A DNA stretch of 64,000 nt from Aporrectodea caliginosa (GCA_020284085.1 JACEVL010000062.1:1490795-1554794), one strand, 5' to 3'. Shown: positions 22,005 to 34,100, counted from the stretch's first letter. The notes: a model not told the origin generated them from the sequence alone. Numbers and translations: made by a program.

Positions 22005-24105
22005 CGGCAAACACCAAAATTCACGGTTTCCGTGAATTCGTAATTTTCGTTTGTCCCTACCCGGAGTCGTCGCTCATTCACGCGAGCTCGCCCAAGGGGC
22101 CCGGCCCAGGCCCTCTGGATATAATAATTTATTTGAAATCTATGGGCCCATTGCTCGCCATAGATATCATAAATTTTGTCTAAATATAGATATCGATGGC
22201 ACACGTTTGGTAAATAAGGAGTCTATAAATAGGTCTTTGAGAAAATTTTTGTCAGCAGGGATAAAATTATTGTGTGTGGATTCACTCGTGTAGTTTTTCG
22301 TTGTAAACTTACGGCTGAATAATATTTTTCTTTGCAATGTACTAATATATACTTCTCAGTAAGATTTCTGTGATAATATCTGTTCTTAAATACAAGAGTC
22401 TCACCTGTTTTCGAACTTAAGCCTAGAGAACGAAGAAGATAAAGGTAACTAAAATCAAACTTTCAAACTTTCAACTGTATGTTATTATTATTACTATTAT
22501 TAGACTGTCATTTGTAGCGCGCCTAAACAAAATAGGAATCTTGCACAAAAAGCGCGTAACAGAAAATTCAATCATAGTAGAGCTTAAACAAATATGTTTT
22601 AAGTAAGTAAGTAAGTAACAATAATACCAATGTTTTAAGGTTAGTTTTGAAAATCGATTATGTTGAGGATTGTGTGGTAATGATGACTTGCAAGTGCGCA
22701 ATCAGGTCTTCAGTCAGACGTCGGATTGAGGGTTGGTGTTTTGCATTTATCACGTGGCTTTAGTTACTGGGGATGACTGCTTAAGACCTGCCTTCGCAGC
22801 TGTTTCATTCATTCTTGGGCGACCTCTGTTAGTGGAACGGTTCGTTCTTTTGGGGTTTCCCATTGTTCACTGCATGTTTACTTCTGTTTATGTTTTCTGT
22901 GATTATGTGATTATGTTTTCTTCGGTGAGCATTAAAGCATTTATTGATATTGATAAAGCTTTCAGAGGACTTATATAGCGCTACTCCAAGATACCTACTC
23001 AGAGGTGTTCCAGAGGTCAACCCGAATCCCCTAAAACCCTGAAAATACAGAAAAGACCGATTTTCTGAAAACAGTTTCCTAGCTATTCAGAGTTAAATTG
23101 TAAAATTTAACTTATGACTTAGACCTAGCGTGGCCTTGATGTATATCGATGTACTGCCTATTCGCATGTTTACTTGTTAATTATATTCATTCGGATCGGA
23201 CTTAGAAAATCAATTTCAGGGATACGGCCGAAATTCGTATCAGGAATTCGGGTTTAGGGGATTCCTTGAGAGTGATGGAGTCTTCTGGTTTCGGCAGGTT
23301 TCCCTTGTGTAATCTATCTAGTGTCCCCGATTATTTCACCATTATTGCCTATCGTTTCATCGTACTAAATGAAAATACAGACGAACCTTTATGGAGTGGA
23401 ATACCAGTATTTTTTGTAATGCATTAAAAATGGGTTTATCACGTCAAACGACCATTTGAAATGCTATACAATTCAGGAAGGAGACTAACCAAAGACCTTC
23501 AATACCCGCTGATTTATTCATATCTCTTCCTAATAAATTTGTTTCTGGTTGTTTTATGCTATGTTACAAACGTATATCCTTTTGTATGCAAACTATGCAA
23601 GTTAAAGTTGAAATTAATTTTAGTTGAAATTAATTAATCGGTTATGCTAAAATGATGGATTTCCATCGCTGAATCCAAAGAATCAGCTGAGCCATCGAGA
23701 GGTGATTCAACTTTAATTGCACTCCTTTCCAAACTGCCTCACAGTGATTTAGCACTTTAATGATGAGCGTGTATTTAAAGTGACTGGGAAACCAATGCAG
23801 CTCGTCGTTGAAGTGATATGCAGCAATTCGGAGGTGCTAAACAGATGATCTGTTACAACTGTAAATGTCAATTTTATTTAAATTTAAATCTAAAAAATAT
23901 TCTCAGTGTCACACAAAAGCTGTGCCAGGTAGACGAGCTTATTTGCTGATTGCATGATTGCATTACATTTTAACAGTTTGTACAGAATTGTTGTTTTGTT
24001 ATTTCAGTTCCGTTCTGAGGTGTTCCAAGGATTATACAACAAATTGTGTTGGACGACATAACGTTTCTGGAATAGACAGACGGTTGGTGTTGTGTATACT
24101 GAACT
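22005..24105. other. Upstream region of the caspase gene
   Basis: No gene is supported. A possible small MITE lies at 23022-23265, where gaatcccctaaa and its reverse complement face each other. A 5' untranslated exon of the caspase could start after the acceptor-like tttgttatttcag near 24007. Confidence 0.4.
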
Positions 24106-27100
24106 ATGAGACAGGAATTATCCGATATCCTTTCACGAAACCGTCCGGAGTTGGTTGAAAACATTGATCCTGAGCATGGAATTCTGAATGAGCTTTTGTC
24201 CATGGGCGTTCTTACAAGACGACAAGTTAAAAGCATCGAAGTAAATATCCTGTCGCAAATTTTTCACCAGCATTTAACGTGATGTCCTGTCTGCCCGCCT
24301 TTATCTCCATCTCATTGTCTAATGTTCATTTATCTATTTGTTTGCCTGCCTGCCTGCCTGTCTGTATGTTCATCTATCTGTCTGTCTGTCTTTACACTGC
24401 CAATCTACCTGTCCAGCTTTAATTATAATTGAGTAATTATAATTACTTAATTGAGCTATGTTCCCCAATGCAGGCCTAAACTGGTGTTTTTTTCTGACAC
24501 ATAGTAGGCAGCTGACATTGTCAATTGTGCAGCTGACTTGTTTGGACTGTGCAGTGTGTAGTATGAATTTATGAATGATTAACTAGCTCAAGTCAGCTAC
24601 ACAGTATTTCATTCTATTACTTGAAATTTTACTCGTAATTGAAATTTACCAGTTCAAGTACAGTTTGAAAGTTTGAGGAAGAGTGTGCAGCTGACATTTC
24701 TGAGCAATTTAGACACTGTAACAATGGAGGATTTAGATCAGCGTTGCTGTTAGAACCATCAACACATGAGCAATAATTGGTTACATATAGCCAGCTGATC
24801 GCTGACTCAATGTTACTAAGTGCCGGCGAGTGAGTTGGTCTCCATCACTCATTTTGTATGTTGTTGAGCGTTTGGAAATTTGTGTCTACATTACATTGAA
24901 TTCTAGTGGTTTGCATGCTGGGCTGTTAGCTGAGAGGTCAAGGGTTCAAACCTCTTCAGAGCAGAAATCTTTCCCAGTTTCTACACTAGAGCACTTTGCT
25001 ATAAACGAGACACTGACTCTGCACAGTTGGTGGGACGATCAGGAAGTTTAGATAGAGAGAGAGAGAGAGAGAGTAATGATCACCCGCTCCCATATGCCGA
25101 GGCCAAGAAAGTGAAGTGGCTGATCCTTCATACCCATGGCTGCCTCTTGGAAGTTAACTTAAGGAACTGCCCAGCTTGTTCTTCTTACATTACTTTTACA
25201 GATTATTATTATTTTATTATTATTACAGTAATAATTATTATTATTATAAATTATGCATATTTTAAGTGTCATTATCTAACAACCAAACATCAGTTGAAGG
25301 TGCTGAGCAGTTGTGAGTGAAGGACTTGCTCAAGGTCCCTACACAGTACTTTTAACCATTATCGGCTACCATGTGTCACTGATAAACAGCAAACAACTTT
25401 AATTCATGAACATTTAAATGTAAATTTTGCAGGTGCTGCTCGATCCTTTTCGGCAGGTTGAATCACTTTTGGATATGTTGCGTCGACGACCAGATGAAGA
25501 TTTTGATCAATTTTGCGATGCGCTGTGTAAATACGGTCAAAGTGAAGTGGTCGAACTGTACCTGAAGCCTGCCAGCTCAGCTTCCAATAAAGGAGGAAGC
25601 TCAAGCAAACAAGGTTAGTTGTCACTTGTAGATCTTGTTGAATGAGGGTTTCACTGGATGGATGCATGTCTGGCTTGGTTTGGTTGTCACGTGTGTGTGT
25701 GTGTATGTGTGAGCTTCTTCAAGTTTGGGTGTGTGTATGTTTGATTGATGAACAGATTGGTTGACAGTGTAGTTGTATGAATGAGCATTGATAGACACAG
25801 ACAGACAGATTTGGACTCAGACAGGTAAATGGACAGACACTGAATCGGACAGACAGGTAAATGAGACAGACAGGTAAATGGACAGACAAGGTAAATGGAC
25901 AGACAGGTAGGTGGATTCAAACAGGTAAACCCTCAGACAGGTAAATGGACAGAACAGGTAGATACAACCGCGCACCTTGGTGGTGTATGTTTGGTTGATA
26001 AACAGATTGGTTAGTTTGTGTTTGTGGGATGAATTGATAGACACAGACAGGTACATGACAGACAGGTAGATGGACAGACAGGTAGATGGACAGACAGACT
26101 GACAGGCAGACAGACAAATAGATGGACAGCAGACAATTAGATAATGAATAGATAGATAATTAGATGGAGAGACAGGCATGGATGAAGAGGCAGGCAGTCA
26201 GACAGATGTTCTGTGTTGAATTTTGCAGAACAAGAAGGCAACATTGATGTTGCTACAAAAACTCTAGTCAATCCACAATTCGAAACAGCGACTACGACGT
26301 TTGCGGTCAGAGTCCAGAACACTACACGCGAATTCTACAATCAATATAAAGACATGGTAACTGTGACAGTGAATTATGAAATGACCTCCTATTGAACTCT
26401 GCATATTCTCCATTCCTTCTCCAAGCTTATCACTCACACTCCATCATTTTCACGACACTCAAAACATTTATTGTTAGGATGTCATATACTGTTTAATTGT
26501 ATTTATTAGAATGGCTGTGCTCCAAAGTGTGATTATTACTTGCTTCTTCTAGCTATCAACCCTCAGGCATTCCACCATAAACTGAAGTGCCATCTCTTCA
26601 AGAATTCGTACCCTGGCCCATCCACCCTCTGTCTTCCAATCTCTCTCGTCCTAAACGAAACCCTCTGCCTCCTTCTTTCACTGGTGTTCTAGCAACCAGG
26701 CTTGGTTCTTTACTTAGTATCTGTGGACAACCCCTCTGATGTGACGCAGGACTCGTCGATGAGCTGGTGCTCGGGACTTAGCTTTTAATTAGCGTTTTAG
26801 AAATTCAAAATTTACGAATACAATTGCCCGTGGATGGCACGGATAATTGTACTGCACAGAGTTCAAGTACTGTTCTTGGTGATACTGTGCAGCCTTAAAC
26901 GATTATTCTTATGTATTTATTAAGTGCCACTATCTAATGACCAAGCATCACTCAATGGCATTGAGCAAAATTGAGTGTGAAGGACTTGCTAAAAGTCTAT
27001 AAATTGTAAGTGGCTTGGGGAAGAAAGCTGGAACTCGTATTCTCATATTTACAAGGTCCCTACACAGTAACCGTCTCACGGAAGGAGGTTCAAACCCGTG

Positions 27101-30100
27101 CTCTGTATTACAGGGCAAGCGCTCTAACCAATTGATTATGGTACTATAATAGGCTGGTACTGTGTATAAGTCTCAATGATTCGGTACTTATGTAATTGCT
27201 TACAAACTGGGTGACTAAAGCAGAAACTGAATGTACTGATGCCAGGTCTTTATCTAAAGATTTATATAGCCGCCTCTCTGAAGAATAACTATTTTTAGGC
27301 GCTCTCAGCACGAAAACCCAGAGGAAAAAGAAACGTTTTAAAGAACGAGAGACCAAAGAGGAAAAACCAGTCATGAAATGAATTCTGGTGCTTTTAGGCG
27401 TATCCTATGTGCAATGCGCATCGAGGAAAATGCTACATCTTCAACGTCGACATTGTGCATGGCATGGATAGGAGACAAGGCTCAGAAGAAGATCTTCAGA
27501 ATCTGAGGGATCTTTTCCAGCAACTTCATTTTTCCACCAACACATTCACAAATCCAACCGCAAAGGTAGAGTCGTGTTTCTTATTTTTATGTGTTTTTAT
27601 TTCTAATTTAAAGAAATAATTTTCATGTATTTTAATCCATTTTGATGTGCTTGCCCTTCAAAGCTTGACCTTGACCTACCAGATTTTCACTGAACCTCTC
27701 CAATGGTTTATGATTCTTGACTATGTTGTCATTATGTGCTTTTGTGAGGTACTCATTACTTTTGTGAGGTACTAAGCACTTTTTGAAGTACTTGGCATTT
27801 TTGGGATTTTAAAATGTGCTGCCCCCCTGTCCTGATGGATACATGCGTACATACGTATGTACATATATATCTACACGTACATGCATTGTCCCTGCCTGTG
27901 ATACGTTCCGTATAAAAGGCCATGCATAAAAAGGGATAACTCTGAAAAGTTAGCATTTAGATACACTGCAGTTCTTGTATGGCACACTAACCAATACTGC
28001 AAGTTTAGTTAATGGTTTTAGGGGAAATAACACCAGTGTGAGCTAAGAAGAATGGTGCATAAACGGGGAGCATGTAAATGAGTTCACATTGTATCTCCAA
28101 TGAAGAAGAGCAGTCTCTTAAGCTAACCCTGAGGCAGCCATGGATGTGAAGTTTTAGCAACTTAATTTTCGTATCCTCGACAAAAAAGGGCTGGGCAGTC
28201 CTCTCCCTTGTCGTCTCATCTTCCACTGTCAGTGTACATTGTGCATGGGCTGGACAGGAGACAAGGCTCAGAAGAAGATCTTCAGAATCTGAGGCATCTT
28301 TTCCAGCAACTTCATTTTATAACTGACACATTCACAAATCCAACCGCAAAGGTAGAGTCGTGTTTCTTATTTTTATGTGTTTTTATTTCTAATTTAAAGA
28401 AATAATTTTCATGTATTTTAATCCATTTCGATGAGCTTGCCCTTCAGAGCCTAATATTTGGTTTCCTTGATCTGTTGTATGCTTCACTGCTGCTATGCAA
28501 ATGTTTGACTAAACTGTAGTGCATCACATTATGTCTTATGACAGGACATGATCGACAAGATTGCTGAGATCGCACGCGATCCTCATCTCGTTGAAGATCA
28601 GTGTATCGTCCTCTTCTTTCTCAGCCACGGTCGCATTGTCCAGACAATGACGAAGAAGGGCATTATGGCTATCGAGTACATCTATGGAAGTGACGGCCAA
28701 CAAGTTGCCACGGAAACCATACTGGAGCCACTGACGAACACCAGGTGTCCGGCGATGCGTGGAAAGCCAAAACTCCTGTTCTTCCAGGCGTGTAGGGAAT
28801 GTGAGTTCTTGGTTCACTGATTCATGATGGAAGCTACAGAAATTGTGGGTTCAAAATGGCGCCATATTAATTAGGGACCTGCAAAGATTCAATTCGAAAA
28901 CGAATTGGACGGCAGTATTCGATTCAATTCGAAAATGACTTCATGATTCGAGAAATGATTAGCCCTTGGTTTTAATTTAAAAACATTATTTGTCTTATTT
29001 TAATTCTGTTAATTAACTTAATTTTTACTTTAATTGATTTTAAGCTGCAGAAAAGTTATTAGGCCTACATTGATATATTGATAAATGTGTTACACTGGTA
29101 CTCTTGTGCTATCAGGCACACACTACATGAATATCAAACTGGTACGCACTGATTGGATTCTTGACTTTACTTTTTCTTGGCACTTGGAATATGCAATTTT
29201 TTACACTGGCACGGATTGTTTCTCCCGATACCGATTGTTCTAATAATCGGCCCGATTTTGGCCGATTATGAGTATGGCCGATTAAATGGTGCAGCCTTAC
29301 TTTGTCCTTCACGGCTTCCTTTTACAGGTATCTCTCTTCATCTTTTCTGAATATGACCTCTCTGTAAATTAATGTTCATTTTACATTTTCTTAACCTAAT
29401 CTTGCCTTTCTGTGCATAGCACAATCTTACTCTAACTTCAAATTGATGGCTTTACCATTGTTGTACTTTCTTTGTGTGCAGATGCTAAATTCGAGGAAAA
29501 CTCATTACAAGTTACACACACAGACGCTTTGCCTGGTTCGGCAAACTCCGAATCCAAACCAGGCTCCGTACCAGCAGCTTCTGCCGCATCCTCTTCATCC
29601 TCATCCTCTGAACAGTCGTCACCAATCAGTCTAAAAGATTTCGTAATCGGTTATTCGACGGAAAGCGGTTAGTGCAATTGATGCAAAAACTAATTTCGTG
29701 ATCATAATCTCCAAACTCTAAGCGCCAATCGAAAGCCAAGCGCAGGGCACCAGCTTATTCACGATCGCTGTTTCCAAGTGAAAAACTAGTCTGTAAAGCA
29801 CAATGCTTCTTCCATGGGCCATGACTTCCATGGATAAGACTTTTTATTTTGCTGTGGGTTGCAAATGCTATTTGGGCTAGCAAAGTCTATATAGATATTA
29901 TAGAGGGACTCTAAATAGCAGGCAGTCATTCAAACGGGGAGGAGTATGAAGGATCTCACCAGATCAATTCATTCGAGGCCATTATACGGTCACTATAGAA
30001 AATCTTCTACATTCAAACTTGTTCACGCTTTGGAAGCTAGATTGCTGTAATTCACTGTGGCATGATTCACCTATTTCCTCAGTAACTCTTGTGCAGGTTA

Positions 30101-31383
30101 ATATCCCGATATTGGCGTTTCTTTAGTGCACCAAATCCACATTTCAAAGTTCTCCCAATTGTTTGATGTGCACTTCTCTCAAGGTCCACCAGTTTAATAA
30201 TATAAAATAGTTACCAAAATGTGTAAAAAATGTATATTACTATTATGATAATTCATTAATTGTTTATGTTGTGTGCTTTTGCATGTAGGTTACCCTTCGT
30301 TCCGTAACACGCAAAGTGGTAGTTGGTACATTAGTGCAATAGCCAACGTCTTCTCACAGTCTGCTCACGAAATGGATGTGTGCGCCATGCTACGCAAGGT
30401 ACGTCTTTGATTTGCATGTAGATGTGTACTACAGTGCAGATCATTTATTCGTATCCATCGCCACCAAATGGCTGGCGTCAGAAACTAATGATGATGATGA
30501 CTATTCTGCAATTATTTAGTGCCACTCTCTAGTGGTCAAGCATCAATCGATGGTGCTGAGCAATTGAGTGAAGGATTTGCTCAAGGTCCCTACACAGTAA
30601 CCATCTCAGGGAAGGAGGGTAGAACCCATACCCTGTGCATTACAAGGCAAGTGCTCTAACCAATCGGCTAGTACTTTGTACTGACTTAGTCCTTTCCATG
30701 CAGGTCTGCACATCGGGCAACGCATCTCCTCCACTCGTCTCTGTCCATCGCCAGCTCCTCAGCCTCGTCCCACGACATCTCCAGGAATCTCAAGTCATCT
30801 CTGATGGTTTCTGGCCAGTTCTTCCATGGTCTTCCTCTCTTCCTTCTCCCTCTAGAATTCCAGGTCTCCATCGAGAATTCCGGTAGATTAGATTAGATGT
30901 AGCAACTGATGGGGGGTCCATGGTGTAGTGGTAACGTCAATGGCGTGAAGAGCAGTAGGTAGCGGGATCACTTCCCGCAACCCTCCCAAAAAGGTCCACT
31001 CAGCCTATCATTCGCAAGATGGCACGTTCGTAAAAATGAGATGTAGGACGTGATGGGCGCCTTGCATGGCTGCCGTATACAGTTAAATTCGACTCCTGTA
31101 GTAACTTGTGATCATCCGTTCATACTGATTTTTAATCAACCTGCATTGTGTCAGTTTGAAATTAAATGAGATTATTATTATTATTATTACTATTATTAGA
31201 TTTATTAACTGATGTGTTTTAGAGATGTGTTGCTTATTCTTCCAGGTGAATGGAATGGTCGCCGAACAGAGACCGGTGGGAGCAGCGGTCGACAATCGAC
31301 TGAGCCAGGTGGCGTCGCATGTGGACAGTCTTACGAAACCGTACCTGTTTTTCTTTCCCGGAATTGTCGAGGATTGTCAGTAA
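24106..31383 (+). CDS. CARD-containing initiator-type caspase, eight coding exons
   Basis: Exons: 24106-24240, 25433-25613, 26229-26356, 27398-27565, 28545-28800, 29482-29667, 30289-30398 and 31246-31383 (stop TAA). All phases join, giving 433 residues. An in-frame TGA lies two codons before the ATG. Residues 1-90 form one CARD split over two exons, and 106-150 are a linker. The p20 subunit has the YPM...RGKCYIFNVD strand, RRQGSEEDLQ, the catalytic His in FFLSHG (His232) and the catalytic Cys in QACRE (Cys287). A Ser-rich linker, including a run of seven Ser, precedes p10, which has FRNTQSGSWYI and ends PYLFFFPGIVEDCQ. CARD plus this p10 resembles the caspase-2/-9 class: a cysteine protease cutting after Asp, activated on an adaptor platform. 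QACRE departs from the usual QACxG. Exact orthology is uncertain. Confidence 0.9.
24895..25190 (+). repeat. tRNA-derived SINE, family S1
   Basis: Head ttctagtggtttgcatgctg, B box gggttcaaacc (24943-24953), body atatgccgaggccaagaaag and ttcatacccatggctgcctc. It lies in the first caspase intron, sense to the gene, with a short GA run inserted near 25055. Confidence 0.8.
25200..25370 (-). repeat. ATT microsatellite and partial SINE S2
   Basis: A run of attatt at 25204-25250 is followed by a minus-strand S2 tail (tctaacaaccaaacatcag, gtgaaggacttgctcaaggt). Both are within caspase intron 1. Confidence 0.65.
25690..26200. repeat. (ACAG)n-rich block with a 249-bp tandem duplication
   Basis: gtgtatgtttgattgatgaa (from about 25732) recurs as gtgtatgtttggttgataaa (from about 25982), each followed by runs of agacagacaggtaa. 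It lies in caspase intron 2. The Cys/Leu/Ser-rich minus-strand frames are artefacts. Confidence 0.75.
26540..26860 (+). mobile_element. 3' end of a second CR1/L2-like LINE subfamily
   Basis: The frame reads AINPQAFHHKLKCHLFKNSY, the usual final segment of these RT proteins, then a 3' UTR ending agcgttttagaaattc and tacgaatacaat. It is inside caspase intron 3. Confidence 0.65.
26920..27140 (-). repeat. SINE family S2
   Basis: Tail gtgccactatctaatgacca, then ggtccctacacagtaaccgt, and the head read in reverse with aggttcaaacccgtgctctg and gcaagcgctctaaccaattg. It is in caspase intron 3. Confidence 0.75.
27245..27372. repeat. Dispersed repeat G
   Basis: Shares aaagatttatatag, gaataactatt, gagcacgaaaacc-type and aaagaacgagagaccaaaga words with 57795-57915. 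It ends 25 bp before the acceptor of caspase exon 4, so it supplies part of that intron's 3' region. Confidence 0.75.
27450..27665 (+). repeat. Source copy of duplicated caspase exon-4 segment
   Basis: This 216-bp stretch covers the last 116 bases of exon 4, its donor and about 100 intron bases. It is almost identical to 28236-28451, a 786-bp offset. Confidence 0.9.
28085..28235 (-). repeat. SINE family S1 fragment abutting the exon duplicate
   Basis: Read in reverse, it carries the family body (aggcagccatggatgtgaag, gtcctctcccttgtcgtctc). It ends at the point where homology to exon 4 begins, so the SINE edge and the duplication breakpoint coincide. Confidence 0.65.
28236..28351 (+). pseudogene. 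Truncated duplicate of caspase exon 4
   Basis: Encodes IVHGLDRRQGSEEDLQNL and so on, differing from exon 4 at a few residues (Met/Leu, Asp/His, Ser/Ile, Asn/Asp). It keeps the donor (gcaaag then gtagag) but lacks the first 52 bases of the exon, including the YPM...RGKCYIF strand. The nearest acceptor (actgtcag at 28225-28232) would join it out of frame. It is therefore probably a non-functional pseudo-exon. If spliced in it would shift the frame and truncate the protease before its catalytic residues. Confidence 0.75.
28865..29310. mobile_element. hAT-like MITE remnants rich in palindromic words
   Basis: The left part repeats attcaattcgaaaa and similar palindromic TTCGAA words. The right part (29215-29300) has ccgattgttctaataatcgg and cggccgattatgag-type words ending ggtgcagcctta. 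These are like widespread hAT MITEs that start TAGGGTTGCACC. Whether this is one element or two is unclear. It is in caspase intron 5. Confidence 0.45.
29735..30005 (-). repeat. LINE-tail fragment and reversed repeat D
   Basis: gcgcagggcaccagcttatt at about 29740 matches the reversed LINE tail. 29925-30005 holds repeat D in reverse (gatctcaccagatcaattca, ccattatacggtcactatag). Both are in caspase intron 6. Confidence 0.55.
30500..30685 (-). repeat. SINE family S2
   Basis: gtgccactctctagtggtca, gctcaaggtccctacacagt and gcaagtgctctaaccaatcg in reverse orientation. It is in caspase intron 7. Confidence 0.75.
30686..30871 (-). pseudogene. Non-LTR retrotransposon ORF end
   Basis: The minus frame contains RGRRKRGRPWKNWPETIRDD and WDEAEELAMDRDEWRRCVAR. 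This is the typical C-terminal segment of an animal LINE polyprotein (GRPxKxW...DRDxWR). It is a short fragment in caspase intron 7, antisense to the gene. Confidence 0.75.
30905..31200 (+). repeat. tRNA-like SINE, fourth family, with (ATT)n tail
   Basis: Starts ggggggtccatggtgtagtg with a Gly-tRNA-like A box (tggtgtagtggtaacg), a degenerate B region (gcgggatcacttcccgc), a body of about 180 bp and a tail of attattatt at 31172-31198. No second copy is recognised in this window. Confidence 0.45.
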
Positions 31384-31522
31384 CCATGCTAACCCATAAC
31401 ACCCAGACAATGTTAAAAGTGTTATGGGTTGAAATAGCGCCTAATACCCATCCAAAAAGAAGATTCTGTTTGAACGACAGCACAGCCGAAACGGAGACGG
31501 GTGTCACACGGGTATCTACAGC

Positions 31523-32616
31523 CAGGGGTGGACTGGGGAGTTCAAGCGGCCCGGGAAAAAAACAAAAAGCGGCCCTAACTTCATGACTTTTATTTTCTTT
31601 GTGCATTTTTTCATGCATACCCGAGGGCCAGTGACCTCCAAAGTCATGGGTCACTTTACAAATTACATTATGCAATAACAAAAAACGATAAATCGCATAT
31701 ATAATTTATAATTATATATAAAATATTAAGAATGCGTCAACTCAAGTTATAAATCAATTTATTCGGACTCACTGTGATGGTATTATTGCTGTTTATAGTA
31801 TTAGCAACTTCTTTAAGCCGGGTGCCATTTCGGCTACATGATCTATAATTGTGTCATTATTCAGTTCACTTAAAACATCGGTTTCTGTTGACATAAGCAT
31901 AAAAGCTTCAAGGTGTGTAGATGACAATGAGCTTCGCAAGCGATTCTTAATGTATTTCAATTTAGAGAAAGATCTCTCACAAGCTACTTGGGTAGACGAC
32001 AGAGTCAATAAAAGTTTATATGCACTAAAGAGATGCTTGTATGCTTGCCCATAGAAACTGTATTTATGTAGTACAGAAAAGCAGCAAACAGGACATTTTT
32101 TGCAAAATTTGTCGGGTTGTTTACTTGCAGAAGGTGTTTGTTGAGAGCTGGTGTCTTCAGTTTGAATTGGAGTGGCTTTAAATAAATCGACTAGATTTCG
32201 GCATTTAGCTCCATCTTTACCAAGAATCTTTAGACTTTCTCCGCACCACCTTTACATTTACGTTTGGATTTATATCACTCATAACCGTAACATATCTTAT
32301 TTAATTAATATTACTTATTATAACTAACAAATTTAAAAGAAATTTTATCAAAACAAACTCAGTGGAAGACGCCGGAAGTAGAATGGAAGATGTAAACTTA
32401 TCCATGGCGGCCGCTGGCTGTACGGAGCACTGTAGGTAAGTAAGTATGCATTGCCTTTTTCAGTTTACAAACCTGTTGAAACTAAGTTAACCGATGCCGC
32501 AATTTTTTGTAAAAAAACCTGTATCATCTGTACTAAATTGATTAAATTATTATATCACCGGTCCTGGCGGCCCACCGGGAATCTTCCCGGTGTCCCGGCG
32601 GCCCAGTCCACCCCTG
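31523..32616. mobile_element. Internally deleted hAT transposon
   Basis: The inverted ends CAGGGGTGGACTGGG match perfectly over 15 bases. The flanks are a perfect 8-bp duplication TCTACAGC (31515-31522 and 32617-32624), diagnostic of hAT. Within it, the minus strand at 32008-31793 reads SSTQVACERSFSKLKYIKNR and RSSLSSTHLEAFMLM, the C-terminal dimerisation region of hAT transposases. The catalytic part is missing, so the element cannot move itself. It sits 140 bp after the caspase stop, probably in the 3' UTR or just beyond it. Confidence 0.88.
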
Positions 32617-32624
32617 TCTACAGC

Positions 32625-33920
32625 GCCCTGTGCGTAGCTTTAGAGTAGCGCTTTAGAAATTCGGCGGTTACAATTACAGAACTCACCACCTCATTTCAAC
32701 ACAGCAGCAGTTCTAGTTTCTGTTCACGGTTTTTTGTGGATGCGTGGGCAGTGATGGGACTTGGAGAATATGGAAGAGGCATCCCCAATGTTGCACTTGA
32801 GACTTGGAGAGTATGGAAGAAACATCCAAAGTTTACATGGTTATGTGAATGAAGAAACCCAGTACTGTTGAATTCATTTTACTGTGAAATAAGGATCAGG
32901 ACTAAGCTGTTGAAGATGGTGGCGTGTACGTGGCACTGCAGTCTATTCAGTAGCACACTGGGCCAGTACCTGATGATTGCAGGTTAGGTCCTGCCGAGAG
33001 ACTCTCAGCCTGACCTCCTTGGATTCTGACTTGACACCGGAATGAACAAAGCAGCTTGGTTAACATAGCAGACTTGATCTGATATAGCGCCAGTGAACAA
33101 GCTGGTCTCTCTGACGTGGCTTTTGTGTGGCACAGAAATTTTGAAGATTTCACATTTACTCTGTGCAAAGACCCTGTGTGCCTTGTGTCTGATATTCTGA
33201 TCGACTGACCTTGCACAATTCGTCAGTGCAACAAATTAAAAATGAAATAAATAAATGCATTGCATGAAACACAAGGATTAAAGGAGAAACGGAGGAAAAT
33301 TGAACAAGGAAAATGAAAGCAGTAATGGACAAAGGATAAAGCGTTATGGTTGGTCGACACGTGACATGCCGCTCATGCCAGTTTTCCAATGTGGCTGATT
33401 TGGCACCCTTGTGTTTTTCAGCACCTCAGAGATTCTGTAAATGCATAAACATTCCAAGATTCTATGCACCTCCGATCTCTGGCTTTTGTGCACGAAACGG
33501 AATTCACAGGACCGTAGTGTATGTTTAGATTCTGTTAACAACCTTATGTTGCATAATACTCAGTGCATAACTATGGGAGTTCTTAGCTTCATAACATGTA
33601 TGCACAATTTTCCATCGCTTGGCTCTTAAACGTTTAGCTTAGCTAACTATTTGAATCCTGATGGCTGACTAACCGTATCTCATTCGCATTTCTTTGTGAC
33701 CATGTGCATATTAAAAATGTAACAATTATTAATTGGTTACATAGCCATGTTTGCACTGTGCAAATGCTTATGACAGTTCATTGAAAGGCAGTTGCATTTA
33801 AAAATGTCTCCATACACAGAAACGCATACATACACAATATTATGCGAATATGCAAGATGTGCCAATCCTTTGACATGTTCTTAGATGTGCTACACTGATG
33901 ATTACTATTTATTTATTATT
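32625..33920. other. Non-coding stretch after the hAT element
   Basis: A LINE-like tail (gcgctttagaaattcggcgg) occupies about 32625-32690. The rest shows short unsupported open frames only. No gene is recognised. Confidence 0.4.
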
Positions 33921-33924
33921 ATTA

Positions 33925-34100
33925 ATTTATTAAGCGCCACTATCTAGTGACCAAACATAAATTGATGGTGCTGAGAAATTGTGAGCGAAGGACTTGCGGA
34001 AGGTCCATACACAGTAACCATCTGAGGGGAAGAGGATCGAACCCATGCCCTCCATGTTACAAATGATCAGTGCTGGAACTGATCAGCTACCATGTCCCAA
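33925..34100 (-). repeat. SINE family S2
   Basis: gcgccactatctagtgacca, gcgaaggacttgcggaaggt and the reversed head aggatcgaacccatgccctc. A short (ATTT)n stretch lies on its left side. Confidence 0.75.

Noticed and set aside
21715..22293. Overlapping + and - open frames of 76-106 residues
   Set aside because: They fall on the S3 SINE and its flank, with no conserved protein features.
24340..24400. Possible short direct-repeat array resembling a CRISPR-like block (tgcctgcctgcctgtctg)
   Set aside because: Simple tetranucleotide run in an animal intron with no spacers.
28236..28351. Second caspase exon 4 as a true mutually exclusive exon
   Set aside because: It lacks the first 52 bases of the exon, and the available acceptor gives a different phase, so it cannot substitute for exon 4.
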